A stretch of DNA of 64,000 nucleotides from Maratus speciosus (GCA_963932465.1 OZ010792.1:17749701-17813700), one strand, 5' to 3'. Shown: positions 33,005 to 43,689, counted from the first letter of the stretch. The notes: a model not told the origin generated them from the sequence alone. A program made the numbers and translations.

Positions 33005-33509
33005 AGGGGTCGTACGCTTCAGCGTATTTTTCAGGACAAATATCAGTATTTTTTTTATAGAAAAATAAATGTAGGTTTAAAAGGACGAAATTTTGCCTTA
33101 TTTAAAAAGAGATTTTCTATAAGGAAATACCCGGGTAGCACAGCAATATCGTTTAATATCGGTAAACACTGGATCGGCCGATATTGCATGGCAAACTTTT
33201 TTTCCAATATCCGGGCCCAATACCGACCGATATCGGGACCCAATACCTGCCGATATCGGCGGACGCCGGACCAGCCGATATCGACAAATGACGAACCGGC
33301 CGATATCGGTCTACGTCGGGCCGGCCGATGTTGGTCAAAACTGGATTCGGCATTATAAAATGGCAAAGCTCTTTTTCCCAATGTAGGAAGATGTTGATTA
33401 CCTGTCTTGGCATAGTATTGGTAGATATGGGGCCGATATTGCTGTGTTACATGGGTACTGGTACCGAAGAATTTCCTGGTCTTCAAATTTCAGGACACGT
33501 ACGACCCCC
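33005..33509. mobile_element. MITE (GGGTCGTACG family) with nested foldback
   Basis: AGGGGTCGTACG at the left and CGTACGACCCCC at the right. The interior matches the reverse complement of 58371-58544 (ATCAGTATTTTTT, GACGAAATTTTGCCTTATTT, AGATTTTCTATAAGGAAATA). It is split at TA by 33130-33455. Without that it is about 177 bp. Confidence 0.75.
33130..33455. mobile_element. foldback with GC-rich CCGATATCGG array, TA target
   Basis: CCCGGGTAGCACAGCAATAT at the left inverts to ATATTGCTGTGTTACATGGG at the right. TA lies on both sides, and the uninterrupted MITE at 58371-58544 reads AAGGAAATACTGG at that point. The centre (33170-33350) repeats CCGATATCGG-type words at ~20-32-bp spacing and is far more GC-rich than anything around. 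The 143- and 86-codon minus frames are by-products of this repeat. Confidence 0.85.
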
Positions 33510-34346
33510 GTACATCTAATCGAATTTAAGATGGAGTTATAATGATCAGCGAATAATAATAATAGTAGTAGTTCTAATAAAAGGACAGTAGAACATCATC
33601 CACAATTTGATAATCATACTCAAAATTAGATCAGAATATATATATTTAATTAATAACCTTAAACATAAAATTTAGGCATTTCTACCCAATAGAAACTGAG
33701 ATACTGTTATAAACAGTACTTTTATGTTAACCGAGAGCAAATCTCGTCAATCGAGTTTTTCTTCTGGCCAATAACATTTTTTATTTTTCACGTGTGTAAA
33801 TTAGGAACAATATTTTGATGATGAAATAAAATGAAATGAGCGACAGGCATATATTTGAAATATATGTCTTTTAAATGTATATGTTTTAAATACAGAAAAA
33901 TCTCCGAATCAGCTCCTGGTCACGGAATATGCTATTCGGAATTACCCACTACTTAGGGATAAAAACATAGAAACAATATATGTATTGGGGATTAAAAAAA
34001 GGTTCACTAAATAAAGGGCTTCGCTATTCGGGAGTATCCGTTATGGAAGTTTTTCTGCATAAGTAAAAAAAGTATTTTAAATTAAATGAGTGAAAGATTT
34101 ATATTTTAAATGAAATGAGTGAATACGAATAATGGCGTTGGGAACAATATTTGGCTAACTATCATCTGCGCCCGGCTAATATAAAAGTAACCTATAAACT
34201 CCATCGAAAAAAAAAGCATACTAAACCAGCGAAAGCTATTGAGTGATCAAACCCCAAATGGAATTAGCATATTCTTTTCATAAGAAACATTTTAGATATT
34301 AAATTTCTTTCCATAGATGCCGAGATTCTTTTTGCCTGATTTTTTA
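33510..34346. other. AT-rich stretch, nothing recognised
   Basis: CTATTCGGAATTACC (33932) and CTATTCGGGAGTATCCG (34033) are loosely alike. No ends or frames could be assigned. Confidence 0.35.
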
Positions 34347-34400
34347 CTTACGTATTATCCATTCACAATGCTATAGCATTGTGAATGGATAATACGTAAG
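34347..34400. repeat. perfect 54-bp palindrome
   Basis: Two 27-bp arms (start CTTACGTATTATCC, centre GCTATAGC) are perfectly complementary with no spacer. Partial symmetry extends to GCCTGATTTTTTA and its counterpart (about 34328-34420). It could form a cruciform or hairpin. It is not a tRNA or a rho-type terminator. Confidence 0.95.
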
Positions 34401-34439
34401 CAAAAAGTAGGCAAAAAGACACCCGTCTGACATTGGCCT

Positions 34440-34610
34440 AAACATGAAATTTAGTGAAAACTCGTCATTAATTCTCGAGTTAGAGCGGCCATGAAATTTG
34501 CATAACACACAGAAAGACGCCTGACCAGACACACACATTTTCTAAAAATAGTCAAATTGCATTTAGTATATCCCAAAACATGTAAATCCACCAATAAATA
34601 GACTGTAAAA
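34440..34610 (+). repeat. retroposon-like 3' tail
   Basis: GTGAAAACTCGTCATTAATT, an ACAGACxxxx tract, ACATTTTCTAAAAATAGTCA and CCCAAAACATGTAAATCC follow the same order as 10700-10900. Such tails are typical of arthropod non-LTR elements, but no reverse transcriptase sequence is present. Confidence 0.45.
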
Positions 34611-34859
34611 TGATGATTATTAGAGAACAATGGTATACATTGATCACATTGATCATTGATTATTTTTTCTATTGTACCTAAGGATTTTGGGGAAGCGATT
34701 TTCGTTAAGAGTATGCGCCCACAAATTCTTTATGTGCACATAATAGTCGCAACTCTACAGCTAAAACAAATGCAATTATTTCAAAAAAAGGTAGAACCGA
34801 ATTCGTTTACAGACCCATACATCAATAATATATCTATTATTAAATTCTTATTAAAATCA

Positions 34860-35231
34860 ATGATATCATGCATTGGTTGTGGATATTTTTGCCTGCACGG
34901 GCGACTATTTATCGCAACCGCTTACATAGCATGGCTTTTCTTACAAAATCAATATGTATGAACGTATTTCTTATAGAGTTTGAGAAACGATATCTAATTT
35001 CGAAATTTATGCATAGGGAGCGCTGCGGAGTACCTCATTATGTAGATCATACCTATTTTACCATCACGAGCATTGCTGCATCGAAAAACTAACTCGTTGC
35101 TCCATTTATCCGAGGCGAAACAGACTTAAGGAAACGTACTAGTGTAAACTTCTTTTATTGAATATTTTAGTAAAACATATTAGAAAGCTTGGAACCAAAA
35201 CATACATATTAAGGATGCATGCTTGGATACA
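34860..35231 (+). repeat. repeat R5, right part
   Basis: GGGCGACTATTTATCGCAAC, TTCTTACAAAATCAATATG and TTATCCGAGGCGAAACAGA match 42430-42700. It is interrupted at TTAA by the 35234-37939 element, and R5-like sequence (GCTTGGAACTAAATAATTCA) reappears at 38405. Confidence 0.65.
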
Positions 35232-35389
35232 TATTAAGGGGTCTCAGGACTCTTAACTCTTAAATGCGCGATTTTTTATTTTGTTTCGAAAAAATTACAG
35301 TAGAGCCTCGATTATCCGAAGTAATTGGGACCGACCCTCTTTCGGAAAATCGAAAATTTCGGATGATCGAGAATGCTTCAATTTTAAGA

Positions 35390-35606
35390 TTAACCCTTTG
35401 AGCTCTGATGGTTGAATTTTCCACCACTTAATTTTAATTCCGAAATGTCACAATGGCACCGGAATATTCGACCAAATTTATTTGAAAAAGGTTTAATGCA
35501 TTTTTTCATGTATATCTTAAACCGAATTTTTTCTTTGAAAGATACTGGTGCCAATGTGACATTTGGAATTTTGAAGAAATTTATCCACCAGAGCTGAAAG
35601 GGTTAA
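35390..35606. mobile_element. TTAA MITE with ~70-bp inverted arms
   Basis: TTAA at 35390-35393 and 35603-35606. CCCTTTGAGCTCTGATGG pairs with the inverse of CCACCAGAGCTGAAAGGG. Inner arms share AAATGTCACAWTGGCACC. Body 209 bp. It is inserted into the left end of the Tigger-like element. Confidence 0.85.
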
Positions 35607-35763
35607 GGAGGAATTAATTAATATATTAATTAATTAAGGATTAATATGCAATATTTCTTATTATGGTAATAAGTGTGCTTAATAAAAATAAAGCGATAGC
35701 AAAATAGAAACGTGAATAAATTACCTAAATTTTAATTTTGAAATTAAGTACCTTTTACATATA

Positions 35764-35967
35764 TCACAAGGGTTTGAAAAAATGTTTTGTTTGTCGCAGT
35801 TTCGATTGCTTTTGCTTTGCAGCTCTATCACGGAGTTTTTTAAATATCATTAGTTCGCCAGTATCACAGTCTTTCTGCTGCTTAAGCAATGCTAAACCTT
35901 TTGCAAAGCATTCAAAAGCTTCAGAATTGCTAATATGTTCGTTATTTTTGTTGTTTTTTTGTCCCAC
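35764..35967 (-). pseudogene. Tigger transposase C-terminal remnant
   Basis: 67 codons: HISNSEAFECFAKGLALL, then QQKDCDTGELMIFKKLRDRA, then a basic end (KQKQSKLRQTKHFFKPL). The pattern 'SEAFE.F..GL....Q......EL...K.LRD.A..K' is the ordinary C-terminus of Tigger/jerky transposases. The frame is still open to its stop, but the rest of the gene is deleted. Confidence 0.7.
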
Positions 35968-36160
35968 TCTGTAGCTTACTTGGAGTTGAAGTTAAATTTA
36001 AAGGAACTCTAAGAAAGGGGATCGAAAATATTTATATGTACTCATAGTTCGGAAAGGACTGCTTGCGCACAAAGAATATGATGGTTATAAAAAAAAAAAA
36101 AAAGCTTTCAAAATGTATTTTGCACACAAGGAATGTGATAGCAAAAAAAAAAGCTTTAAA

Positions 36161-37160
36161 AGTGGATTTCGGCTAAAAGAGTTTCGGATAAAAGAGGTTC
36201 TACTGTATATATGATTCTCAGAACGGTTTGTTACACAGGAAAAATAATGAAAAAAAAATCAGAGATACATTTTTCATATAATACGATCTTTTCTTCTGTT
36301 GCACATCTGCATTACAAGTAAACACTACTGTCTTGTGGCTGTTTTACGTAAAATAATGCATATTAGTAAATACTTTAATAAGAATGTCTCCAAATACCTT
36401 ATTTTGTATAACTATTTATTTTATAAAACTTAATATTTAACCCTTTAATTCCCATAATAGAAAACGTTCTAGAAATTACGTAGTTCAGAGAATCTGACTT
36501 TACACCAGAAAGTTTCAATGGTTAATTTCGCTTTATTTAAATGCGGAATGTATGTTTTTTTAATTGAAGCTAATATTGCTATTTTAATTTTCTGGTGTGA
36601 AGGTATATGCGAATAAAAAATGTCTTTTAAATTCAAAATATGCTTTAAATTATTATTATTAAGAGTGGATTTCGGTTAAAAGAGTTTCGGATAAAAGAGG
36701 TTCTACTGTATATATGATTCTCTGAACGGTTTGTTACACAGGAAAAATAATGAAAAAAATCAGAGATACATTTTTCATATAATACGATCTTTTCTTCTGT
36801 TGCACATCTGCATTACAAGTAAACACTATTGTCTTGTGGCTGTTTTACGTAAAATAATGCATATTAGTAAATACTTTAATAAGTATGTCTCCAAATACCT
36901 TATTTTGTATAACTATTTATTTTATAAAACTTAATATTTAACCCTTTAATTCCCATAATAGAAAACGTTCTAGAAATTACGTAGTTCAGAGAATCTGACT
37001 TTACACCAGAAAGTTTCAATGGTTAATTTCGCTTTATTTAAATGCGGAATGTATGTTCTTTTAATTGAAGCAAATATTGCTATTTTAATTTTCAGGTGTG
37101 AAGGTATATGCGAATAAAAAAAGTCTATTAAATTCAAAAACAGTGTTGTTTGCATATATG
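36161..37160 (+). repeat. 501-bp tandem duplication
   Basis: AGTGGATTTCGGCTAAAAGA at 36161 and a near-identical start at 36664. Everything from the Tigger end through GATTCTCxGAACGGTTTGTT, the CATTACAAGTAAACACTA block and the TTAACCCTTTAATTCCC MITE start is present twice with very few differences. The duplication is recent. The first unit breaks off inside the MITE. Confidence 0.95.
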
Positions 37161-37184
37161 CAAAACTGCGCACTAAAGGGTTAA
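36938..37184 (+). mobile_element. TTAA MITE at end of the duplication
   Basis: TTAA then CCCTTTAATTCCC; right side GCGCACTAAAGGG then TTAA. Body 239 bp. The left part of the same MITE is repeated at 36437. Terminal similarity between the ends is weak beyond CCCTTTA. The left border of the larger segment, TTAACTCTTAAATGCGCG at 35254, could alternatively be the true partner of this right end. Confidence 0.55.
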
Positions 37185-37939
37185 AATTGAAAAAAAAAAA
37201 GAAAAAAAGAGACCATTTTCAAGATTTAATATCTCAAAATGTACATGATTTTAAAACACAATTTTTATTGGGGTAAAAGATATAAGTATGTTCTCTTATT
37301 TTATATATTTAAAAAATTGCAAGATACAGAATTAGCATTTACAAGGGGCTACAAACTGTCAAATATTTGACGAGCAGAAAATTGGTATAACAGCTTATGC
37401 GAACGATTACAAAATAAATATTTAAACTAGAATGTTAATTTTGGTGCCTACTCATACTTCAGATTATAACAATTACTCTAAACCTAAAAAAAATGTATTT
37501 AAAGGATTTTAATACAATAATTTAAAGCATATTTTTAATACAAAGTTGTATTTAGCTAATGCGAAATTTTGAAAATTGCAATAGTATAACCGCCTAAAAA
37601 AATTTTTTTTTGAACAATAAAAGTGAAATTTTGGGTTCAGTTTATACAGACTAACATGAAACATGTGTTTTGAAAATTTCTTGAAATAATAACCAGAAGG
37701 TTTTGAGATATCGAGCGCGTTATGCCCAAAAACGTCATTTGGAGAAAAATGACTTCCAATTTTCGGAAACGTCCCTTCAGCTATTGAGCGGGAATGATTC
37801 TAAAAACCATAACTTCTATTCTAATAGGAATTTCAAGGAAACGATTATATCAAAATGCTCAGAAAAGATAGAAGTTAAATACCTAAAAAAATAAAAATTT
37901 CGAAAATTTTGAAGCTTTAAGACTCCTGAGACCCCTTAA

Positions 37940-38390
37940 GAGTCCTATCTTAAATGGGAGAGGTAACCGCAAGATTAGAGAGGAGGTCACATCAATCAAG
38001 GTCACGCGCCACGTAGCGGATGGAATTGAATTACAGGACGATGCCTAACTGTTTTCATACTTCTCACCACTAAAATTGTAAAGTTTTTTTCAACTTGATA
38101 ATAGCTGAAAAGCCTCTGATTAGATAGGGCGAAGTAAACTTCGTTGTGTCAAGTGCATCTGGACCCCATCCCCTTCTCGCTACGCCATTATTTTGCAATA
38201 AATCTGGTAAACAAGATTCATATTCCATGAGTGACTAATGATTTAGAAAATATGCGCAGATGGTAGATATTCTGTCATATATGACGTCATACTAAAAGCC
38301 CGCATATGTGGATTATCAACCCCGTCCACAAGATGGCGCAGCTGCGTTAATTTACGCCCGATTCCAGCATTAAGTTTGTACGCTTAATAT
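37940..38390 (-). repeat. repeat R3, inverted copy without MULE insertion
   Basis: GAGTCCTATCTTAAATGGGA to GCATTAAGTTTGTACGC is the reverse complement of 23150-23790 minus the 23260-23463 MITE. At the site it reads TCATATATGACGTCAT next to ATTCTGTCA, giving the empty target. Confidence 0.8.
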
Positions 38391-38745
38391 GCATGCAGTT
38401 TTGCTTGGAACTAAATAATTCAGCTGCATGTTTGTGATTTCTTGCATTCTTACTGAATGCATACTCATTATTTTACACTCCCATTATGCATAGTAATTTT
38501 TATGTTATATTCTTACTCATGCATAAGTGCTAATTTGAAAAAGAAAAAATATTTAAACAAATGTTATTTCTGGTTTTAACTTATTCGATAAAACAAAAAA
38601 CAAAATAAACATGGAATGTTTTCAGCTATAAGGTAAATATAGTGGGCCACGTACCGGTCGTGGACTACTAATTTTTAAAGCTTAAAAACAAGCCCAAAAT
38701 GCATTTCTGCAAAACGACAGAATAAAATCTGATTTACTAGCATCA
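38391..38745. other. AT-rich stretch with R5-like words
   Basis: GCTTGGAACTAAATAATTCA and TTCTTGCATTCTTACT (38405-38455) resemble 42740-42790. No gene seen. Confidence 0.4.
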
Positions 38746-38953
38746 TTATCCCATTGGGGACGAGCGACACGTATACGTGCCGGAAATAGGCCTAAGAATC
38801 CTCGTTTATCCTCACCAGTAAAATTTTACTGTAAAATTTGCCTTATTTAATCCGAGCATTTTCCCGATTTGAATAGGCACAAAATTCTGTTTTTTAAAAC
38901 CGGTAGCAATGTAATAAACATTTCGTAAAAGGCTCCCGTCGCGAAGGGGTTAA
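38746..38953 (+). mobile_element. TTAA MITE (CGTCACG subfamily)
   Basis: TTAT (mutated TTAA) then CCCATTGGGGACGAG; right side CTCCCGTCGCGAAGGGG then TTAA. Body 200 bp. CACGTATACGTG lies near the left, then CACCAGTAAAATTTTACTG and TTTGCCTTATTTAATCCGAG. Related to 26639-26846. Confidence 0.75.
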
Positions 38954-39333
38954 ATATTAACTTTAGATAAACTGTTTGAAGTAATCGTTTTTTTTCTGCT
39001 GTTACATTTGCTTATTTTCTAGAGTGTCTTCAAGAACAGTTTACTCGGCAAATTCTTAGAGATTTCATCAAGAGATAAGTTTTTATTTAAAATAATGTTT
39101 CTTTAATATTATGTTTTATTTTGAATGGAACTCCTGTTGATATACTCTATTAAATTGTAAATAATTTGTTAGATAAGTCGAAAACTTAAAAGTTCATGCA
39201 TCATAAATTTACTATGCCCACTACTGGACATAGAGGAAAGCAAAATTTTTCATTTTTCATTTTTTCGAAGACTATGTTTTGAAAGTTGGAATGTTTATTC
39301 TGATACATGAAGGTTAGGACTAGGCCAAAAATA

Positions 39334-39985
39334 TGCGAGGGGTGTTTTTTAAGTAAGGGCCGTTTGAAAATAAAACCAAACAAAAGAAAATTTTCAAAAA
39401 CCAAATTTATTTTCAGATTCTGCATACTTTTCTCTATTTTTCAACATAGCTGCCAAGTTTGTTTAAACATTTATTATACCTTACAACTAGATTTTGAATA
39501 CCCTCTTCAATAGTAACTTGCCGCCTGCTCCGATAACCAAGAGGTCACGGCCGTTTTTACGTTTTCGTCATCGTTGTAGTGGTTGCCGCCGAGATGATGT
39601 ATGAGAGAGCGGAAAAGATTGAAATCGTTCTGCGCAAGGTCGGGGCTGTAGGTGGGGTGGGGTGAGGGTGGGGGGAGGTAGTCCAAAACTTTCCAGCCAA
39701 AAGTGTCCAATAAAACTCGGGTTTGAGCTGCGGTATGAGGCTTTGCATTGTCATGGAGTAGCAAAATTCCCCCTGTCAGCATGCAGCGTCTTTTGTTTTG
39801 AATCGCTCTGCGTAGCGAAAAAAGTATCACTATCCGTACCTTGCACGGGACGGGCAATTCGATAAGCTTGTATATTTTAAAGGACACAGAACAGACCGTT
39901 CAGGTTACCTATACAGCTGCAACTGAGCACAGTTGTTCCAGAGAAATACAACGAAACGGCCCTTACTTAAAAAACACGCCTCGTA
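39334..39985 (-). mobile_element. mariner element, internally deleted, TA flanked
   Basis: GCGAGGGGTGTTTTTTAAGT at the left inverts to ACTTAAAAAACACGCCTCG at the right. TA lies at 39332-39333 and 39986-39987. GTAAGGGCCGTTT is shared just inside. The transposase C-terminal third survives on the minus strand. Confidence 0.9.
39434..39887 (-). pseudogene. mariner transposase C-terminal part
   Basis: LRRAIQNKRRCMLTGGILLL leads into HDNAKPHTA (second catalytic aspartate). TYSPDLAQNDFNLF follows (third catalytic aspartate of the mariner DD34D class), then HHLGGNHYNDDENVKTAV and WLSEQAA. A frame slip near 39510 then gives EEGIQNLVVRYNKCL and a TAG stop at 39434. A proline-rich insertion (PPPSPHP) precedes the TYSPD motif. 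The N-terminal DNA-binding half and first catalytic aspartate are deleted. Confidence 0.85.
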
Positions 39986-40079
39986 TACATCTTTTAGAAT
40001 TTATTAATACTTTATAATAATTAGATAAATGTCCTTAAGTGATTCACTACTGGTGAGTTTACCTTATATTGAAAGAAAG

Positions 40080-40262
40080 AAAGAAAAAGAAACACATGCA
40101 ACTTCATTTTAAATTTTTCTTTAAATCTGAGATGCACATATTTGATCGACACCTCGTTCCAAAACCATCGATCATAAACGGAAATATTCATTCACTTTTA
40201 GGGACATGTTTAGAAAATTTATGATCAAATAAAGGATTCCTGGAACGCATTTGCTACGCTTT
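40080..40262 (+). repeat. repeat R5, left part
   Basis: ACATGCAACTTCATTTTAA, CCATCGATCATAAACGGAAA and TGGAACGCATTTGCTA match 43933-44095. The intact copy runs straight on to AAGTAAGTCCATTATTACAT, which here appears only at 40681. Everything between was inserted later. Confidence 0.85.
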
Positions 40263-40476
40263 ATAACCCCTTGAGGGGCGGTGGGATATATTTTATCGCA
40301 CCTACGATTAATGAAGATTTTCACTGGAAAAATTTTATTAAATTTTACTTTTCTAACTTTGGTGGAAATAAGTCTTTAAATTGCTTTTCCTTATTTTGCA
40401 ATAAATCTTTTTGCAGATTCCGGTGTGAATTCGACATTACTGAAACGCAATTAATTGCTACGCGCTTACTTGTTAA
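40263..40476. mobile_element. probable TTAA MITE, worn ends
   Basis: CCCCTTGAGGGGCGGTGGG follows TATAA, and the right border is the TTAA at 40473. About 208 bp, absent from the R5 copy at 44095. Terminal inversion is not evident, so this rests on size, borders and the empty site. Confidence 0.45.
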
Positions 40477-40680
40477 CCCTTTCCGGCACACTGTGCCCGG
40501 TTCGGAATACCTAATTTTAATTCCAATCTTACGATCGGTACCAAAAATATTTTAGTAAAATTTTGCTTTTACAATCAACATTAAAAGTAACACGTTTTTA
40601 TTTTCTTAAAAAAGTCAAATTCCAGTGTCAGTCAATCATTTCATCATTTTACAACAAAAATTGCCCGTGCCGGAAAGGGT
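40473..40680. mobile_element. TTAA MITE (CCGGCAC ends)
   Basis: TTAA then CCCTTTCCGGCACACTG; right side CGTGCCGGAAAGGG followed by a worn TAAG. Body about 203 bp. Absent from R5 at 44095, which reads ATTAAGTAAGTCC. Confidence 0.8.
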
Positions 40681-40701
40681 AAGTAAGTCCATTATTACAT
40701 A

Positions 40702-42336
40702 CAGGGTGTCCAGCGAATAAGACCCTGATTTCAAAATTAAATATCTCAAAAACAAAGATCAATAGAATTATGCGGTAAACGGTTTGTTTATTAGCTAAGC
40801 TGTAAAAATGTTATGCAGAAATTTTCAAAATTTAGTTGCAAAAACCGTTAACAGATGGCGCTGTAATCGCAATACTTGTAAACTGTTTCGAAGTCCGTAG
40901 CAATGGCGTCTCATTCCTAGATGGCTCCCTACGTAAAAACGAATATTGGGAAAGTCCATTTTTTCATTGGGGTGATGTGCAGAAGTGGAGACATCTGGTT
41001 ATAGAATTATTGCATCAGCTTTAATTTTAGAAAACTTCAATTAATAGAATTTTCAATAAAAAGTTTGGAAATCATTATAACAATTTTTTAAATATTTTAT
41101 TAAATTCAATCTTTAATGCCATATAATTATTTAAATCAAAATGCATATATTTAGAAAAATAATTTTGTACTTTTTTATTTATTTTTTATATTTTTAAATC
41201 ACGGCATAATATTTTGGTATTATTGTTTATACCTGAATTATTATAAATAAAAAAGTAATTTTTCACTTTTAATTTATTTTTAAATCTCGGCATAATACTT
41301 TGGTTTTAGCACGACACATATATTTCTTTTCTTTGTAAACAAAGTTTTAGAGACAGAAATTATGCATTAAATTATTTCTTTAAAAAAAAATTGATGATAA
41401 GTCATATCATCAACGTCAAAGCAAAAGTATTTTGGATGCTGCATTCTTTTCGAACACTTCGCATCCTATCGCTAGAAGCTGCACCATATTTCTGTGCTCA
41501 GTAATAAAAAAAATGAAAACGAGTTTTTTAAATTAAAATTAGTTTTTAACTTAATTAAATTTTTAAAAATAGAAACTTCGTATTTTTTCATTCAAACTAT
41601 TCTCTACAATTAAAATAATGATTTATGAATCATTATTATAAATGCTCAATGATTTTTTAAAAAAGGGGGTTTCTTTTAACTTAATTAAATTTTAAAACCA
41701 GAAACTTTAGATTTTTTTATTCAAACTTTTTTCACAGTTTAAATAAATATTAAAAAGTAAAGATTTCCATTTTTTTTTCAAATCCTCCTCTACTAGGATT
41801 CGATTCCACGATCTACCAATTAGGAGAGAAAAGACATACCACAGAGATATTGGTAACCAGACCGAAGTAGCTTATAACAAAATTTGAAACAAATCTCAAT
41901 TCTGTCAACACATGGTTCCGCTTCTGCACATTACCCAAATAAAATATTTTTTAAGTTCTTATAGATTGCTAAACTTTTTATTGAAAATTCTATTAATTGA
42001 AATTCTTTAAAATTGAAGCTGAGGCAATAATTCTGTGACCAGATGTATCCACTTCTGCACATCACCCCAACGAAAAAGCGGCCTTTCCCAATTTTCGTTC
42101 TTACATAGGAAGCCATCTAGGATTGAGACGCTATGGCTCTCGACTTCAAAACACAATTTATAGGCATTGCGATTACAGCGCCATCTGTTAGCTGTTTTTG
42201 CAACTAATTTTTGAAACTTATGTACAACATTTTTACAGCTTAGCTAATAAACAAACTGTTTACCGCATAATACTATTGATCTTTGTTTTTGAGATATTTA
42301 ATTTTGAAATCGGGGTCTTATTCGCTGGACACCCTG
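40702..42336. mobile_element. 1.63-kb foldback, ~350-bp arms, TA target
   Basis: CAGGGTGTCCAGCGAATAAG at the left inverts at the right. The arms (40702-41060 and 41985-42336) match throughout, including ACAGATGGCGCTGTAATCGC and the GGGGTGATGTGCAGAAGTGG block. TA flanks both ends, and the R5 copy at 44113 reads ATTACATATAACAG without it. The 0.9-kb centre is AT-rich, with short repeats (CGGCATAATA twice) and no transposase. Small frames here are arm shadows. Confidence 0.9.
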
Positions 42337-42800
42337 TATAACCGTTTAATATACATTGCTAGAATTAGTTTTTAGGACGCATACACCGACGAAGTATCCA
42401 TCATTAACCTTTTATTAAACACTTTGTTATTTTGCATTGGGTGTGGATATTTTGGCCTGAACAGGCGACTATTTATCGTAACCGCTGGCACATCATGTAT
42501 TTTCTTACAAAATCAATATTTTTGAACTTTTAGAGTTTTAGATACGATATCTAATTCCTGAATTTACGGCTAGGGGCCGCTACGAAGCACTTCTAATACC
42601 TATTTTACTATACATAGACATCATATACATGGCCATAGCTAACTCGACTCACCAGTTATCCGAGGAGAAACTGATTTTAGAAACTACCCTGTATTTTTAA
42701 AGTTTATTTTATTAAATATTTTAGTAAACCTTATTAGAAAACTTGGAAGTAACTAGTTTAGCTGCATGCATATAATTTCATGCATTCTTACTCATATACA
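42337..42800 (+). repeat. repeat R5, continuing after the foldback
   Basis: TTTAATATACATTGCTAGAA and GCATACACCGACGAAGTAT match 44130-44190. GGCGACTATTTATCGTAACC and TTATCCGAGGAGAAACTGA match 34890-35120. Confidence 0.75.
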
Positions 42801-42983
42801 GCTGTCAACCTTATGGTTTACTTTTTAAGTAAAACATACGTATCAACAAGGATAAATATTTAATGAAATATTAATTTTTCTATAAAATTTCTTGTTTGAC
42901 TGAAAAAAAAAACCAAACTAAGAAATAAACAAACAAAACTTAAACCTTAAATGCATAGTGATGCTATCTGCATCACTTTTTAT

Positions 42984-43189
42984 TTAACCCATTTACGACG
43001 AGCCTCTTTTACACTTATTAATTCTTTGACACCAGTTTTTTCTCCATTGCAATTTTGAATTATTTAATCGCTCAAAATTTGAGATTAGATAGTTTGAAAA
43101 TTTCCAAACTAAAATACTGGGACTCAAGTTTAAAAGTTTTGTTCTCCTTACATGGCAAGTTTTTTTCCCAAACCGCTTTAATGAGTTAA
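42984..43189. mobile_element. TTAA MITE
   Basis: TTAA then CCCATTTACGACG; right side CCGCTTTAATGAG then TTAA. Body 198 bp. GACACCAGTTTTTTCTCC and ATTATTTAATCGCTC follow the internal layout of the group. Terminal match is weak. Confidence 0.6.
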
Positions 43190-43400
43190 CTTTTAGCAAC
43201 CAATGCATTTCTATAGAATTATTAATCCTGTAAAAATCACAAAAATATGCTACTAAATAAAGTTAAAATCTATCTTAAATTTTCTGATGTCTAATCCTTA
43301 ATATAAGAATAAAAACACAATTCTAAAAGAATAATTCATGCATTTAAGGGTTATGTTTTACAAAATACAATTCATATAAAGTAACCTAGATTCATACTTA

Positions 43401-43684
43401 TTAACCCTTTGCACTCCGCGTTATTTTGAGTATGGGTTACCAGCAACCCCGCGTCATTTTGACTGTGGACTACCAGTAACTCCGCGTCGTTACACAAATA
43501 TTTTATTCCGTGGCACCACTTATTTAAAAGAAGCTTTATTTAATAGAGGAAAAAGTACACAATTTAAAACATGTTCTGATTAAATGAGGCAAACTTAATT
43601 TTCTTTTATTACTGGAGCCAAAAACAAAATTTTCAAGGCAAGACGATGTCGCCGCAGCGGCGACAACGGAGAGCAAAGGGTTAA
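43401..43684. mobile_element. TTAA MITE with triplicated left segment
   Basis: TTAA then CCCTTTGCACTCCGCG; right side CGGAGAGCAAAGGG then TTAA. Body 276 bp, longer than its relatives. CCGCGTTATTTTGAGTATGG-type segments start at 43417, 43449 and 43482 (32-33-bp period). The interior has GGCACCACTTATTTAAAAG and, inverted, TGGCTCCAGTAATAAAAG. Confidence 0.8.
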
Positions 43685-43689
43685 AATTA

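Larger units (their letters stand above)
35298..36205 (-). mobile_element. Tigger-like deletion derivative
   Basis: TA then CAGTAGAGCCTCGATTATCC; right end GGATAAAAGAGGTTCTACTG then TA. The related sequence at 43690-43876 (inverted) lacks the insertion at the corresponding TATATATATG site, supporting the boundaries. It contains a TTAA MITE (35390-35606) and a coding tail (35764-35967). A ~60-bp internal direct repeat (ACAAAGAATATGATG / ACAAGGAATGTGATAG) lies at 36068-36150. Confidence 0.85.
35234..37939. mobile_element. composite TTAA element with nested insertions
   Basis: TTAAGGGGTCTCAGGACTC at the left inverts to GAGTCCTGAGACCCC-type sequence at the right (37919-37935) with TTAA at both borders. 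Inside are a Tigger remnant, a TTAA MITE, a 501-bp tandem duplication and another TTAA MITE. The remaining body is AT-rich and non-coding. Confidence 0.65.

Noticed and set aside
33055..33486. 143-codon minus-strand frame
   Set aside because: It runs through the CCGATATCGG array and the MITE arms. Arg/Pro-rich repeats are read from a DNA palindrome, so this is not a protein.
34347..34400. tRNA or transcription terminator
   Set aside because: The structure is a spacerless palindrome with no cloverleaf, and rho-independent terminators do not apply in a eukaryotic nuclear genome.
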